A stretch of 64,000 nt of DNA, from NCBI GenBank assembly GCA_022447605.1, contig JAKVBG010000021.1:1-64000 (forward strand), given 5' to 3'. The stretch is from Mariniblastus sp. Lineage in GTDB: Bacteria; Planctomycetota; Planctomycetia; Pirellulales; Pirellulaceae. The notes under the pieces were generated by a model. It was given only the letters and a program-made list of their open reading frames with translations, made no database searches and had not been told where the DNA came from. Shown piece by piece: positions 39,738-49,757 of the stretch (within the stretch, counting starts at the first letter, position 1; every line of letters begins with the position of its first letter). Made by a program: the position numbers and the translations under genes.

Positions 39738-40760
39738 GGCAAAATTTTTCGCTGTAAATCAAAGGTGTTGTGTCTCATTTTGGCAGAGCGAAATGACTCA
39801 ACCGACTACCGAGAACCGATACTCATCCGACCCAGCATGGCCGAAAGGAGCTCTCTCGATGTTCCGATTATCGTGGTTTTACTAACACATTTCAACAATT
39901 AAAGGGACAAACCTGAGTTAAAACTGGAAAATCTGCGGCATGCTGGCAAACGGCCCTTTGCCTCTCCAAAACTGGGCAAAAACCCGATTGATCACTGAAA
40001 ACTCCCGCATCACGGCCGGGCAACCTTGGCTAATCAAAGAATGTTTTTGAAATAACTTTTACTTATCCTAGGTTAGCTCGTTTGGTTACCAACTCCGAAA
40101 CGGAGTCGTTTCCACGATTTTACCACTTAGCCAGCAAACCTTTCCCTGAATACCCCATGGGAAAGTGGCGGTTGCAAGGCAAAGAGAATTGGCAAGCTGC
40201 CCCTTTGGCTAGGCGGAGGCCTTCGGTCGGGGATCGCTTCCATCCCTTACTTCACACACTTTTCCTTCGAGCCGAACGAACCGATCTGCTCAGTCCCGCC
40301 TTGGACAGTTAGTCAGTGCGGTTTGCTCAGTGTGGTGCGCCACCGTGTCCCGTTGGAAACCGGACCGACGCCTCTTCCTTTACCGTAGGACCGATGCGCC
40401 ATGGAGCCAGCCCCGCCGCTATTCCCCTGGCGGGGAACGACATACGCATTGCAGACTGTCCAGAACGAACCAGAGACGGGGACAGTCTTCCAAACAGCTT
40501 TCGACGCGAAATACACAGCATCATTTCCAGGGCATTCGCCGTTTGTTCCCCAGGGGACGGCCGAGTGTTCGCGGCACCCTTGGCGAAATACCTTCTTGAT
40601 CGAGCACCCATACCATATAATGCGCGCTGATTAGTCGACCCGTTTTCAACCTCATATCCGCGGGAACACGACCGTTTGCCTGACAAAAGTACCGGCGATT
40701 TTCCACTGTCCGTGGATTCGTCCCAGGCGAGCGCGGCGGTCCCCTACCCCACAGGTGTCA
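39738..40760. other. Gene-free stretch of about 1 kb
   Basis: The left third is AT-rich and contains the promoter of the PEP-CTERM pair. The part at about 40310-40710 has overlapping open frames on both strands, with phrases such as AGACGGGGACAGTC and CAGGGGACGG that look like decayed mobile-element or repeat DNA, but I cannot name an element. No real coding gene can be supported. Confidence 0.5.
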
Positions 40761-42521
40761 ATGAACGGCCAACGCATCCTCGATCCGGAAGAATTACTTA
40801 AACTCCTTAATTCTTTTGCGATCGATCTTCTCCAGCAGTCGTCGGTCGATGACATACTCTGGTTGATCGCGGACCGGGTGATCGCGCAACTAGGATTTGA
40901 TGACTGCGTGGTCTACCTGATTGACCAACCGAACCAGTTACTGGTGCAAAAGGCGGCCTACGGGCCAAAAATCTCAGAATACCGGGTGATTTCCGATCCG
41001 ATCACCATCCCGATTGGCGAGGGTATCGTTGGTAGTTGTGCCCAGACCAAGCAGCCAGTGAGGATTGATGACACCCGCGACGATCCACGCTATATCCTGG
41101 ACCCGGGGTTGATCGGGTTAGAAACCCGCACCGCGGAACTCTCCATCCCGATCTTGCTGGACGGCCAATGCATCGGCGTGATCGACTCGGAACATCGGGA
41201 AATCGGTTTCTACACGAACCAGCATGTGGAAATCCTGACCACCATTGCCAGCATGACGGCCACCAAACTGTCCGATGCTTTGGCCACCGAAGAATTGAAA
41301 TCAACCGTCGAACAATTGCGGATTGCCCAAAACGAGCTCTCTCGACAAACGGCCGAATTGATCGTGGCCAAACAGATGGCCCAGGCCGCCAACCGGGCCA
41401 AGAGCACCTTTCTGGCCACCATGAGCCACGAAATTCGCACACCCCTTACGGCCATCATCGGCATGTCAGACCTGCTGCGCGATACCAAGCTCGACGCGGA
41501 ACAGCTCGAGTCGGCCAATATCATCATTGACTCGAGCCAACACCTGCTCGACCTGATCACCGGGATCCTTGATTTCTCCAAGATCGAGGCAGACGAAATC
41601 CACCTGGAGAGACTCCCCACTGATTTTCGGCAACTCATTCAAACCGCCGTCAACCTCTGCAAAACCGCCCGCAACCCGGCGGTACCGATCGAAATCAGCT
41701 GGGGTAACGCGGCTCCGGAATGGATCGTCTGTGACGAGGTGCGGCTGCGACAGATCATTGTCAACCTGTTAGGCAATGCCTTGAAGTTCACCGTACGGGG
41801 CAAGGTCACACTGAAATCCTGGGCCGAAACGGAACAAGGGAGAGAGAGACTTTACCTGTCGATCCGCGATACGGGTGTCGGCATTCCAGAAGATCACCTC
41901 GAGTCGATCTTTGAACCTTTTCAACAGGTCGATTCGTCGATGTCCCGCGCTTACCAGGGAACCGGACTCGGGTTGAGCATTGCCAAGAAACTCAGCCATT
42001 TGATGGAAGGCGATCTCACGGTTTCCAGCCAAGTGGGCGCCGGTTCGGAATTTCTGTTGCAGATACCGCTGGCCCGGGTCAAGCCTGGCGTCAGTAAGGA
42101 ACCACAGGCGACGCCGTTCGAAGCTCGACAGCCGCTCAACATCCTGATCGTTGAAGACAACCGTATGAACCGTGTGCTGACGGAGCGTTTGCTCAACCAG
42201 GCCGGATTTGACCCGGACCTGGCGGAAAACGGGGCGGAAGCTTTGGAACGGGTCAACGCCACGCCTTACGACCTGATCTTTATGGATCTGCAAATGCCGG
42301 TGATGGACGGTTATCAGGCGATGCGGGAGATTCGAAAGAACCTGAGCATCCAACAACCGAAGATCATCGTGATATCAGCCAACGTTCAGCCCCAGGATGT
42401 CAGCGATTCCTTTAGCGCGGGAGCGAATGGATTCCTCTCCAAACCGATTGATCGAAAGGCTCTGAATCGGGTCCTGAACACGGCCTATACCGAACAGAGG
42501 TCCGACACCTCAGACCACTGA
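40761..42521 (+). CDS. GAF-histidine kinase-receiver hybrid
   Basis: Hybrid sensor kinase of 586 residues without transmembrane helices, so a cytoplasmic sensor. A GAF domain covers about 15-175. A coiled coil (about 180-212) leads to the HisKA domain with the phospho-acceptor in MSHEIRTPL (about H223). The HATPase domain (about 330-445) has NLLGNALKFT, DTGVGIPEDH and GTGLGLSIAKKL. The receiver domain (about 455-575) has LIVEDNRMN, the phospho-acceptor aspartate in FMDLQMPVMDG and the lysine in LSKPID. There is no output domain, so it probably signals through another response regulator. ATG at 40761 follows AGGTG; the GTG two codons earlier is less likely. Confidence 0.95.
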   Translation: MNGQRILDPEELLKLLNSFAIDLLQQSSVDDILWLIADRVIAQLGFDDCVVYLIDQPNQLLVQKAAYGPKISEYRVISDPITIPIGEGIVGSCAQTKQPVRIDDTRDDPRYILDPGLIGLETRTAELSIPILLDGQCIGVIDSEHREIGFYTNQHVEILTTIASMTATKLSDALATEELKSTVEQLRIAQNELSRQTAELIVAKQMAQAANRAKSTFLATMSHEIRTPLTAIIGMSDLLRDTKLDAEQLESANIIIDSSQHLLDLITGILDFSKIEADEIHLERLPTDFRQLIQTAVNLCKTARNPAVPIEISWGNAAPEWIVCDEVRLRQIIVNLLGNALKFTVRGKVTLKSWAETEQGRERLYLSIRDTGVGIPEDHLESIFEPFQQVDSSMSRAYQGTGLGLSIAKKLSHLMEGDLTVSSQVGAGSEFLLQIPLARVKPGVSKEPQATPFEARQPLNILIVEDNRMNRVLTERLLNQAGFDPDLAENGAEALERVNATPYDLIFMDLQMPVMDGYQAMREIRKNLSIQQPKIIVISANVQPQDVSDSFSAGANGFLSKPIDRKALNRVLNTAYTEQRSDTSDH

Positions 42522-42530
42522 GACCACCCG

Positions 42531-42553
42531 GAAACCCTGACGTCGGGGGTTTC
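42531..42553 (+). terminator. Hairpin after the hybrid kinase gene
   Basis: GAAACCC pairs with GGGTTTC around a nine-base loop, ten bases after the kinase stop. It has no clear T run, so terminator function is tentative. Confidence 0.4.
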
Positions 42554-42703
42554 TCCCGCTCGGGCAACCACGGACATCCGAGTTGCCGATTAATTCCACA
42601 TTTTTGAGCGGACTGCATTTTGGATATGGGGCTTCCAGTTTAAAATCACCCGTTTCAGCGAACCCGCTTCCCCGATACGGACCCAGGATACGGAACAATA
42701 ATA

Positions 42704-44896
42704 ATGACTACCAAAACGGTTGAATATAAACACGTAGAAAACCACTGGGACGACGAAGCGGTGGCCGACATGACGCCGGCCGAACGTCTGGTCTACCGAT
42801 CGAATTGCCTCGGAGCCGATCAGAGGATCACGAACACGGGTGGCGGGAACACCTCCTCCAAAGCCTCTGAAACCGACCCATTGACCGGCGAACAAGTCGA
42901 TGTTTTGTGGGTCAAGGGATCGGGGGGCGACCTGCGAACGGCCAAGCAGGCCAATTTCGCGTCGCTGTACATGGAACAACTGCTCTCGCTCATCCCGTCC
43001 TACCGCAACGCACCCGACAATGGCCCGAAGACACCCGCTGAAGACTCGATGGTCGGCTGTTTTCCCCACTGCACCTTCAACCTGAATCCCCGAGCCAGTT
43101 CGATTGACACGCCGTTGCATGGCTTTTTGCCAGCCCGACATGTGGACCACATGCACCCCAACAGCGTGATCGCCATTGCGGCCTGCGACCAGAGCCGTGA
43201 ATTGACTCAAAAGATCTACGGGGACGAAATCGGCTGGGTCCCCTGGCTGAGACCCGGATTCGAACTCGGCTTGATGATGCAAAAGGAAGTCGAAAACAAC
43301 CCGAACCTCAAGGGACTGGTGATGGGCCAACACGGCCTGATCAACTGGGCCGAAGACGACCGCGAATGTTACGAACTCACGCTATCGCTGATCGAAAAAG
43401 CGGCCCAGTACATAGAATCCTGCGACAAGGGTGATCAGACATTTGGCGGCGAAAAATACACGTCGTTGGCCGATACGGATCGCGACACGCTACTGGTCCA
43501 ACTGCTGCCCTGGCTGCGCGGCCAGGTTTCCCAAGTCAACAAATTTGTTGGCACTGTGGAAACCCGCCCCGCCATCATGCGGTTTGTCAATTCCCACGAT
43601 GCCAGTCGCTTGGCCGAACTGGGCACCAGTTGCCCCGACCATTTTTTGCGGACCAAGATCAAACCGCTCTACATCGACTGGAATCCCCAACAGGAAACCC
43701 TGGACGCTTTGAAAAATAAACTGACCGAAGGTTTGGCCCAGTACCGGGTCGACTACGAAGCGTACTACGAGGCGTGCAAGCATGACAATTCACCGGCCAT
43801 GCGGGATCCCAACCCGACCGTGATCCTCATCCCCGGTGTCGGTATGATCGCCTGGGGCAAGGATAAGAGTGAATCCCGCGTCACCGCCGAATTCTACAAT
43901 TGCGCCGTCGAGGTCATGCGTGGCGCCGAGGCGATGGGACAATACATCGCTCTGCCAAAACAGGAAGCGTTCGATATCGAATACTGGCTGCTGGAAGAAG
44001 CGAAGCTAAAACGAAAACCGCCTGAAAAAGAGATGTCGCGCGATGTGGTTCTCGTCATTGGCGCAGGCAACGGGATTGGTAAAAGCGCGGCTCACCGCCT
44101 GGCCACAGCCGGCGCCCACGTCGTCTGTTGCGATCTGGATGGGACCGCTGCCGAAGCGACCGCTGCCGAATTGACCGGTATTTACGGACAGGGAATCGGT
44201 GTGGCCGGGTCGGGGATTTCCGGGTGCGGACCGGCCGTCGGCCTGGGTGTCGACATCACCAGTCGCGAATCGATCGAACAAATGATTCACCAAACGATTC
44301 TGGCCTATGGTGGGATCGACCGCGTCGTCGTCACGGCTGGCGTCTTCTTTGCTCCTTCGCGTGATGGGCATCTATCCGAATCGAAATGGAAATTGACGTA
44401 CGATGTCAACGTGATGGGGAGTTTCAATGTCGTCGACCTGTTGCGCCAGCTATTCGTTGACCAGGGGCTGAACGCCTCGGTCGTCTTGACCACGAGCGTC
44501 AATGGCGTCGTCGGCAAGAAAGGTTCGGTGGCCTACGACACATCCAAGGCAGCCGCCAACCACCTCGTACGGGAATTGGCGATTGAACTCGCGCCGCTGG
44601 TACGCGTCAACGCCATCGCCCCGGCCACCGTGGTCGCCGGCAGCACGATGTTTCCCCGTGACCGGGTGATCGCCTCATTGTCAAAATACGCAATCCCGTT
44701 TTCCGAATCGGATGACGACGAGACCCTGCGCAACCGCCTGGCAGATTTTTACGCGGAACGGACGCTGACCAAACAGGCCATCCAGCCCGATGACCAGGCG
44801 GAAGCGATCTTTTTTCTCGCATCGAACCGGTCCAGTAAAACGACCGGTCAGATCATCAACGTGGATGGCGGGCTGCACGAGGCTTTCCTGCGATAG
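42704..44896 (+). CDS. rhaD-rhaE: Rhamnulose-1-P aldolase/lactaldehyde dehydrogenase fusion
   Basis: Bifunctional protein of 730 residues. The N-terminal half (about 1-430) is a class II aldolase with zinc-ligand motifs HVDHMHPNSVI and MGQHGLINW; it splits rhamnulose-1-phosphate to dihydroxyacetone phosphate and lactaldehyde. The C-terminal half (about 440-730) is a short-chain dehydrogenase with VIGAGNGIGKS and the catalytic YDTSK, which oxidises lactaldehyde to lactate. Fusion lets the aldehyde pass between halves. The family is known in bacteria that use L-rhamnose. The isomerase and kinase are not next to it, although a fucose-isomerase-like gene lies 3 kb downstream. Cytoplasmic. Confidence 0.92.
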   Translation: MTTKTVEYKHVENHWDDEAVADMTPAERLVYRSNCLGADQRITNTGGGNTSSKASETDPLTGEQVDVLWVKGSGGDLRTAKQANFASLYMEQLLSLIPSYRNAPDNGPKTPAEDSMVGCFPHCTFNLNPRASSIDTPLHGFLPARHVDHMHPNSVIAIAACDQSRELTQKIYGDEIGWVPWLRPGFELGLMMQKEVENNPNLKGLVMGQHGLINWAEDDRECYELTLSLIEKAAQYIESCDKGDQTFGGEKYTSLADTDRDTLLVQLLPWLRGQVSQVNKFVGTVETRPAIMRFVNSHDASRLAELGTSCPDHFLRTKIKPLYIDWNPQQETLDALKNKLTEGLAQYRVDYEAYYEACKHDNSPAMRDPNPTVILIPGVGMIAWGKDKSESRVTAEFYNCAVEVMRGAEAMGQYIALPKQEAFDIEYWLLEEAKLKRKPPEKEMSRDVVLVIGAGNGIGKSAAHRLATAGAHVVCCDLDGTAAEATAAELTGIYGQGIGVAGSGISGCGPAVGLGVDITSRESIEQMIHQTILAYGGIDRVVVTAGVFFAPSRDGHLSESKWKLTYDVNVMGSFNVVDLLRQLFVDQGLNASVVLTTSVNGVVGKKGSVAYDTSKAAANHLVRELAIELAPLVRVNAIAPATVVAGSTMFPRDRVIASLSKYAIPFSESDDDETLRNRLADFYAERTLTKQAIQPDDQAEAIFFLASNRSSKTTGQIINVDGGLHEAFLR

Positions 44897-44977
44897 GACG
44901 CCTGCGGCGGGATGACATGAGCCAGGCACGACCGTAACAGCCGCGCGGGGGGATCCTTTGGTTTGACGGGCGTCCTG

Positions 44978-46213
44978 TCAACAGGCCCGTTTCAGGGTCA
45001 CCTGGTCAGCCATGCCGTTTTCCCGGTCTGGAACAACCTCCCCGGTTCGGGGCGACTTGCTGCGGGTGATCGCCTGTTCCAAGTCCTCGATCAGATCCTG
45101 GGCATCTTCGATCCCGACCGACAGACGCATCAGCGAATCACTCAAACCACCCCGCTCCCTTTCCTCTTTTGGAATCGAAGCATGGGTCATCGACGCTGGA
45201 TGATTGATCAGGGATTCTACGCCCCCCAAACTTTCTGCCAATGAAAACAACTGCGTTGAGCAGGCGAATCGACGGTTTCGTGCAAAATCACCGGCCAATT
45301 CTACCGAAACCATTCCGCCAAATCCGGTCATTTGGCGTTTGGCGACCGCATGGGATGGGTTGTTTTCCAGACCAGGATAATAAACCCGTTCCACTTCCGG
45401 GTGGGCCGCCAAATGTTCTGCGATGATCATCGCATTTTCGCAATGCTGTTTCATCCGCACCGACAAGGTTTTGGTGCCTCGCAGCACAAGAAAGCAATCC
45501 ATCGGGCCCGGCACACTTCCCGTAGCATTCTGCAGGAACCGTAACCGGTCGTGCAGTTCGTCGTTGTTGGTAATCAAGGCGCCGCCAATCACATCGGAAT
45601 GCCCTCCCAGGTACTTGGTGACCGAGTGTAAAACGACGTCGGCTCCCAGGCTCAAGGGTTGCTGCAGAATCGGTGTAGCAAACGTGTTATCGACCACCAC
45701 CCAGGCTTTGGAAGGCTTGGCCAATTCGACCGCAGCTTGAATGTCGGAACAGGTCAATAAAGGGTTGGAGGGAGATTCAAGCCAGACCATACGCGTATTC
45801 GGCTGGATCGCTTCTTTTATTTCGACCAGGCTGGTCGCGTCGACGGTCGTGTACGTCACGCCCAATTGTCGCCATACCTGTTCAAACAGGCGATACGTGC
45901 CTCCGTAGACATCCCGCGCCGAGACGACGTGGTCGCCATGGCCCAGCAGGTGCAACAACGTATTTTCGGCAGCCAATCCACTGGCGAACGAGAGCCCGTA
46001 TTTCCCACCTTCCAGTCCGGCCAGATTCGCTTCCAAGGCGGTGCGCGTCGGGTTGCCACTGCGCGAATAATCGTACCCCTGGTGAACGCCCGGTTCGGAC
46101 TGAATGTACGTCGAGGTCATGTAGACCGGGGTCATGATGGCGCCGGTGGTCGGGTCGGGTTGCTGGCCGGCATGAATGGCCTTGGTCGCAATTCTCAAGT
46201 CGTTGGGAGACAC
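44978..46213 (-). CDS. Cystathionine gamma-lyase/synthase family enzyme
   Basis: PLP enzyme of the Cys/Met metabolism family, 411 residues from the chosen GTG start at 46213 (AAGGA seven bases upstream; a GTG 20 codons earlier lacks the site and would almost touch the upstream gene). The motif YGGTYRLF (about 103-110) is of the gamma-synthase/lyase type, not the YGCT of methionine gamma-lyase. The Schiff-base lysine is in SVTKYLGGHSDV (about K200). With the upstream cystathionine beta-synthase it fits reverse transsulfuration, splitting cystathionine to cysteine, 2-oxobutyrate and ammonia. Synthesis direction cannot be excluded. Confidence 0.92.
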   Translation of the reverse strand: MSPNDLRIATKAIHAGQQPDPTTGAIMTPVYMTSTYIQSEPGVHQGYDYSRSGNPTRTALEANLAGLEGGKYGLSFASGLAAENTLLHLLGHGDHVVSARDVYGGTYRLFEQVWRQLGVTYTTVDATSLVEIKEAIQPNTRMVWLESPSNPLLTCSDIQAAVELAKPSKAWVVVDNTFATPILQQPLSLGADVVLHSVTKYLGGHSDVIGGALITNNDELHDRLRFLQNATGSVPGPMDCFLVLRGTKTLSVRMKQHCENAMIIAEHLAAHPEVERVYYPGLENNPSHAVAKRQMTGFGGMVSVELAGDFARNRRFACSTQLFSLAESLGGVESLINHPASMTHASIPKEERERGGLSDSLMRLSVGIEDAQDLIEDLEQAITRSKSPRTGEVVPDRENGMADQVTLKRAC

Positions 46214-46274
46214 AGATGGTTCCTTGCTAAGAGTTTGGGTCGGATAATGAACGGGGAAACGGACTCGCGGCACG

Positions 46275-47735
46275 TCAGGCGTGCGTCGAGGGTCCGTGAA
46301 TGGGCGGAATGCCCGTCAAGAAGGCAGGTGGCGGGACAACCGATCGCCCTGATGCGGAACCCGCATCGGTCTTGTCGGTAATCGTACGGACCACGTCATA
46401 CTTGGTAATGATTTCGAACCGACCATCGGTCGCCTGAACAAACACGGCCGCAATATCGCCCCGCAGCAAACCGTTGATCTGGTCAATCGGCGTGGAGGGC
46501 GAGACAATCGGGAACGAAGACTCCATCACTTCGTGAATCTGGGTGTTCCGCAAATCGTAGCCTTGCAAAACCAGTGTCACCAGCTTGTCCTCGGTGACGG
46601 AACCCATCGGCTGACCATCTTCAAAGACGGGCATCTGCGAAATGTCCAGTTCTTCCATCTGGGCCATCACGCGCTGGGCATTGTCGTCGGGGTGGACGAA
46701 CTGAAGTTCCTTGAAGCGGGACTTGGTCCGCACGCATTCGCCGGCGGTCAGCTTGATCGAGGTGCCCAGATACTGATTGTCCCGCATCCACTCGTCATCG
46801 AAAATTTTCCCCATGTACTGTCGGCCTGTATCGGGAATCAACACGACCACCACATCGTCTTCGGTCAAGTCCTGCGCCACCTGCAGAGCTCCCCACACGG
46901 CGGCACCGGCAGATCCACCGGAAAATATCCCTTCCTGTCGGGCCAGACGACGGGCAAACAGAAAACAATCCCGATCGGTCACCTGCAGGCAATCATCCAG
47001 CACATCGAAGTGCATGGTCGACGGGAAAATGTCTTCACCAATCCCCTCCACGACGTAGGTGTGGGCTTTGCCGACCGTTTGTTGATGAAAATATTCATGG
47101 TACAGCGAACCGACCGGGTCGACGCCGACCACCTGGACGTCCGGGTTCTGTTGCTTGAGGTAACGCCCCACCCCGGAAATGGTCCCACCGGTTCCCATCC
47201 CCGCCACGAAATGGGTGATCTTCCCCTCGGTCGCCTGCCAGATCTCTGGCCCCGTCGACATCATATGGGTTTCCGGATTGTCCGCATTGTCGTACTGGTT
47301 GGGGTAGTACGAGTTGGGAATTTCAGCTGCCAGCTTTCGCGCCACCGAATAATACGAGCGAGGGTCCTCCGGCTCGACCGCGGTCGGACAGACGATCACC
47401 TCGGCACCGAGCGCCTTGAGCAGATCAACCTTTTCCTTCGATTGCTTGTCCGTCGTGGTGAAAATGACCTTGTAACCCCGCACGGCGGCCAGCAGGGCAA
47501 GTCCCATCCCCGTATTGCCGCTCGTCCCTTCAATGATCGTCCCACCCGGCTTCAACTCGCCCCGTTGTTCCGCCTGGTCGATCATGTTGATGGCAATTCG
47601 ATCTTTGACACTTCCACCCGGGTTCAGGTATTCCACCTTGGCATAGATCGTCGGCTTAAGCCCCTGGTTCATCCGATTGAGCCGCACCAACGGCGTCTGT
47701 CCCACGGCGTCGAGAATGTTGTCGTATCTCATCAT
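46275..47735 (-). CDS. Cystathionine beta-synthase with CBS pair
   Basis: PLP enzyme of 486 residues that condenses homocysteine and serine to cystathionine. The catalytic core (about 1-330) has NPGGSVKDRIAINM with the PLP lysine (about K44), the phosphate loop GTSGNTGMG and GMGTGGTISGVGRYLK. A C-terminal tandem CBS domain pair (about 350-470), as in eukaryotic CBS, may bind adenosyl ligands and regulate activity. ATG at 47735 or the adjacent ATG at 47732 is the start (AGGA just upstream). The gamma-lyase gene follows after about 60 bases, so the two form one operon. A stem-loop precedes the start (47762-47784). Confidence 0.93.
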   Translation of the reverse strand: MMRYDNILDAVGQTPLVRLNRMNQGLKPTIYAKVEYLNPGGSVKDRIAINMIDQAEQRGELKPGGTIIEGTSGNTGMGLALLAAVRGYKVIFTTTDKQSKEKVDLLKALGAEVIVCPTAVEPEDPRSYYSVARKLAAEIPNSYYPNQYDNADNPETHMMSTGPEIWQATEGKITHFVAGMGTGGTISGVGRYLKQQNPDVQVVGVDPVGSLYHEYFHQQTVGKAHTYVVEGIGEDIFPSTMHFDVLDDCLQVTDRDCFLFARRLARQEGIFSGGSAGAAVWGALQVAQDLTEDDVVVVLIPDTGRQYMGKIFDDEWMRDNQYLGTSIKLTAGECVRTKSRFKELQFVHPDDNAQRVMAQMEELDISQMPVFEDGQPMGSVTEDKLVTLVLQGYDLRNTQIHEVMESSFPIVSPSTPIDQINGLLRGDIAAVFVQATDGRFEIITKYDVVRTITDKTDAGSASGRSVVPPPAFLTGIPPIHGPSTHA

Positions 47736-48050
47736 TTCGTCCTGTTTTTTTGGGGCCACCTGGCCGGGAAATCCCCACCCGGCCATGCTGTTTTTATCGA
47801 GAACGGCCGCCGATCAGGTTGAACGTTTTAGCCAACGAATCGATGAAAACTGCGCATTGATAAACGCCGCAAAAAGCTGGGCAAACGGCGCCTTCTGGAG
47901 TTTGCCCTGCCTGCCCAGATTGCCGGCAGAAGGGCGGTGGCAGCATGCCGTGCTGGCAAGCGTTGCGCCATCTCAGATACCGATTGAGGCGGACCAGCAA
48001 ACCACCCTATGCGGGGCCCAGAAAATTTGCCGCCTTGGGCCCAATACCAT
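47736..48050. other. Intergenic region with hairpins
   Basis: About 315 bases, transcribed toward the beta-synthase as its leader. It has two stem-loops: GGCCGGG/CCCGGCC at 47762-47784 and GGGCAAAC/GTTTGCCC at 47879-47907. I found no match to a known SAM or SAH riboswitch core. Confidence 0.5.
47879..47907. other. Inverted repeat upstream of beta-synthase
   Basis: Eight-pair stem GGGCAAAC / GTTTGCCC with a 13-base loop. It lies between the isomerase gene and the beta-synthase gene. It could end the isomerase transcript region or be a leader element; the direction is not clear. Confidence 0.45.
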
Positions 48051-49661
48051 TCAGATACCGCAGAAATTCACCTGGATGCCAAGGCGTTCCGCCATGGCCG
48101 CTTTGGTGGCCATCGACAGGTCGGCCGTCTCGGACGAATCGCAGTAGTAGACCTGGATATGGTTGGACTGGTGTTTGGCCATCATCTGTTCCCGGTCGAC
48201 GCCATGGGTTACCGCGTGCATGATGGGCCATTGGGGTGTCGTGGCCGCCCACCGCCTCTCGGTCTCCTCGGCCGGCAATTCGACCACATGCCCGCGACCG
48301 ATATCCATGACCAACTGATCGTTTTCCACAAAAATGCGGGACCAGACAATTTCCCCCGGTCGTGATATGCCGCGAACGGTGCTTCCGCCGTTGGGGAAAT
48401 ACATAGCGGGCTGACGCATCCCGTGAGCACCGGCCCAGCCATCGATGAAATGGGCTGGCGGTGCGGCACCACTGATCAGAAATACCCAGACATACTCGTC
48501 GGTCGTCCCGCTGGCATCCGGCCCGCCCCAGCGAATATCGTGCAACGTCGATTCGACCGGTTGTCCCAGGCTGGATTGGACGCGGTAGGTCAACAGGCCG
48601 TCCAGGCCGGCGCATTCATCCACCTCGTTGAAATGGACCAGCGGTTCACCCTCGAACAGCACCTGGTCCCCCTCCCGGCTGGTCACCGGGGGCCGGTCGG
48701 CATTGTTCAACATCCCCTCCACCAGATCGCTGGCGGGCATCAGATCCTTGAGCCCCTGTTGGTACTGAATGCCCACCAGGTCACAGCCGAAATCATCGGC
48801 AATCCGCAAAGCGGCGATGTACATCTGGCACTGCTGGCGGATCTGTTGGTCGGTCAGGTCGGTCTCATGATTCGGACCGGTGTCAAACGTCATCCCCCGC
48901 TGTTCCAACCATTGGCGAACCTGGTCGGCTTCGGCCTCTTCGACTCGGCCGGCCTCATAAAACAGAGCGGATTGACTGAGGCGTTCCTTGAAGACACCGG
49001 TGGCGTTTAGCAGGTGGTCCGGGATGATCGCGTTGAACATTCCCATACACCCCTCGTCAAAGACCCCCATGATTGCCTTGTCGCGCACCAGTTCATCTGC
49101 CAGTTGCCCGCCGAGTTGCTGGGCCCGCTCCGGCAGCGACCGCTGCGACAGGGGGCAGACGTGATCCGTGGCGTGCGAACACTCTCCCGTTTCCAACCAC
49201 TGGGCCAGGCGACTGTCAAAGTAGTCATCCTGGAAATCATCGCTCCAGAGGGAAGAATATCGTATACCCGCCTTTGTCAGTGAACCGTTCAAATTCAACA
49301 TGCCGACCAGCCCCGGCCATTGGCCGGACCAGTTGGCCACCGTCAGGATCGGCCCCCGATGGGTCGACAAGCCCGCCAACACGTGATGGGAATACTGCCA
49401 GACCGCTTCGGCCACCATCACCGGTGCCTCCGCGGGAATGTTTCGAAAAATGTCGATCCCCTGTCGCTGACTGGAGATGAACCCATGTTGCTCCTGTTCA
49501 TCGAACGGATGGGCGCGCTGAATCTGGTAACCGTGCCGGGCCACCGCCTGTTGCAATGCCTGTTCCATTTCGGCCTGAGCTTCCCAGCATTTTTGGTTGG
49601 CCGATAGTCGCAAATCACCACTCGATACCAGATAAATTTCGTTCATCGTTTTCGGTTCCAT
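48051..49661 (-). CDS. Fucose-isomerase-like protein
   Basis: Protein of about 536 residues similar to the L-fucose isomerase/arabinose isomerase fold family. Visible are the GDLRLSANQ start, [33 protein letters not shown] and the GTVHDIRWGG-like segment LHDIRWGG; this pattern is FucI-like but diverged, so the natural substrate is open. A ketol isomerase for a deoxysugar would fit the rhamnulose aldolase fusion 3 kb away. The start is one of ATG 49661 or ATG 49646, neither with a clean site. A sulfatase gene lies upstream on the same strand, which hints at breakdown of sulfated fucose- or rhamnose-containing polysaccharide; this is inference. Confidence 0.78.
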   Translation of the reverse strand: MEPKTMNEIYLVSSGDLRLSANQKCWEAQAEMEQALQQAVARHGYQIQRAHPFDEQEQHGFISSQRQGIDIFRNIPAEAPVMVAEAVWQYSHHVLAGLSTHRGPILTVANWSGQWPGLVGMLNLNGSLTKAGIRYSSLWSDDFQDDYFDSRLAQWLETGECSHATDHVCPLSQRSLPERAQQLGGQLADELVRDKAIMGVFDEGCMGMFNAIIPDHLLNATGVFKERLSQSALFYEAGRVEEAEADQVRQWLEQRGMTFDTGPNHETDLTDQQIRQQCQMYIAALRIADDFGCDLVGIQYQQGLKDLMPASDLVEGMLNNADRPPVTSREGDQVLFEGEPLVHFNEVDECAGLDGLLTYRVQSSLGQPVESTLHDIRWGGPDASGTTDEYVWVFLISGAAPPAHFIDGWAGAHGMRQPAMYFPNGGSTVRGISRPGEIVWSRIFVENDQLVMDIGRGHVVELPAEETERRWAATTPQWPIMHAVTHGVDREQMMAKHQSNHIQVYYCDSSETADLSMATKAAMAERLGIQVNFCGI

Positions 49662-49757
49662 TTCTTTCAAACCCAAATTGTCTACACTCACTCGGGTCCC
49701 GTCTCTTCCGCATCGATCGACTGCAGGGTAGCGACACGTACCCGAAGAACGATGCGG

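Noticed and set aside
40327-40686. Minus-strand open frame of 119 codons in the gene-free kilobase
   Set aside because: No ribosome site or domain. Several frames are open in the same place, so codon evidence does not favour this one.
46533-47822. Long plus-strand open frame (429 codons) opposite the cystathionine beta-synthase gene
   Set aside because: It mirrors the synthase gene, has no domain character or ribosome site, and is explained by codon bias in the real gene.
47736-47907. SAM or SAH riboswitch before the cystathionine beta-synthase gene
   Set aside because: Hairpins exist but the conserved core sequences of known SAM and SAH riboswitches were not found.
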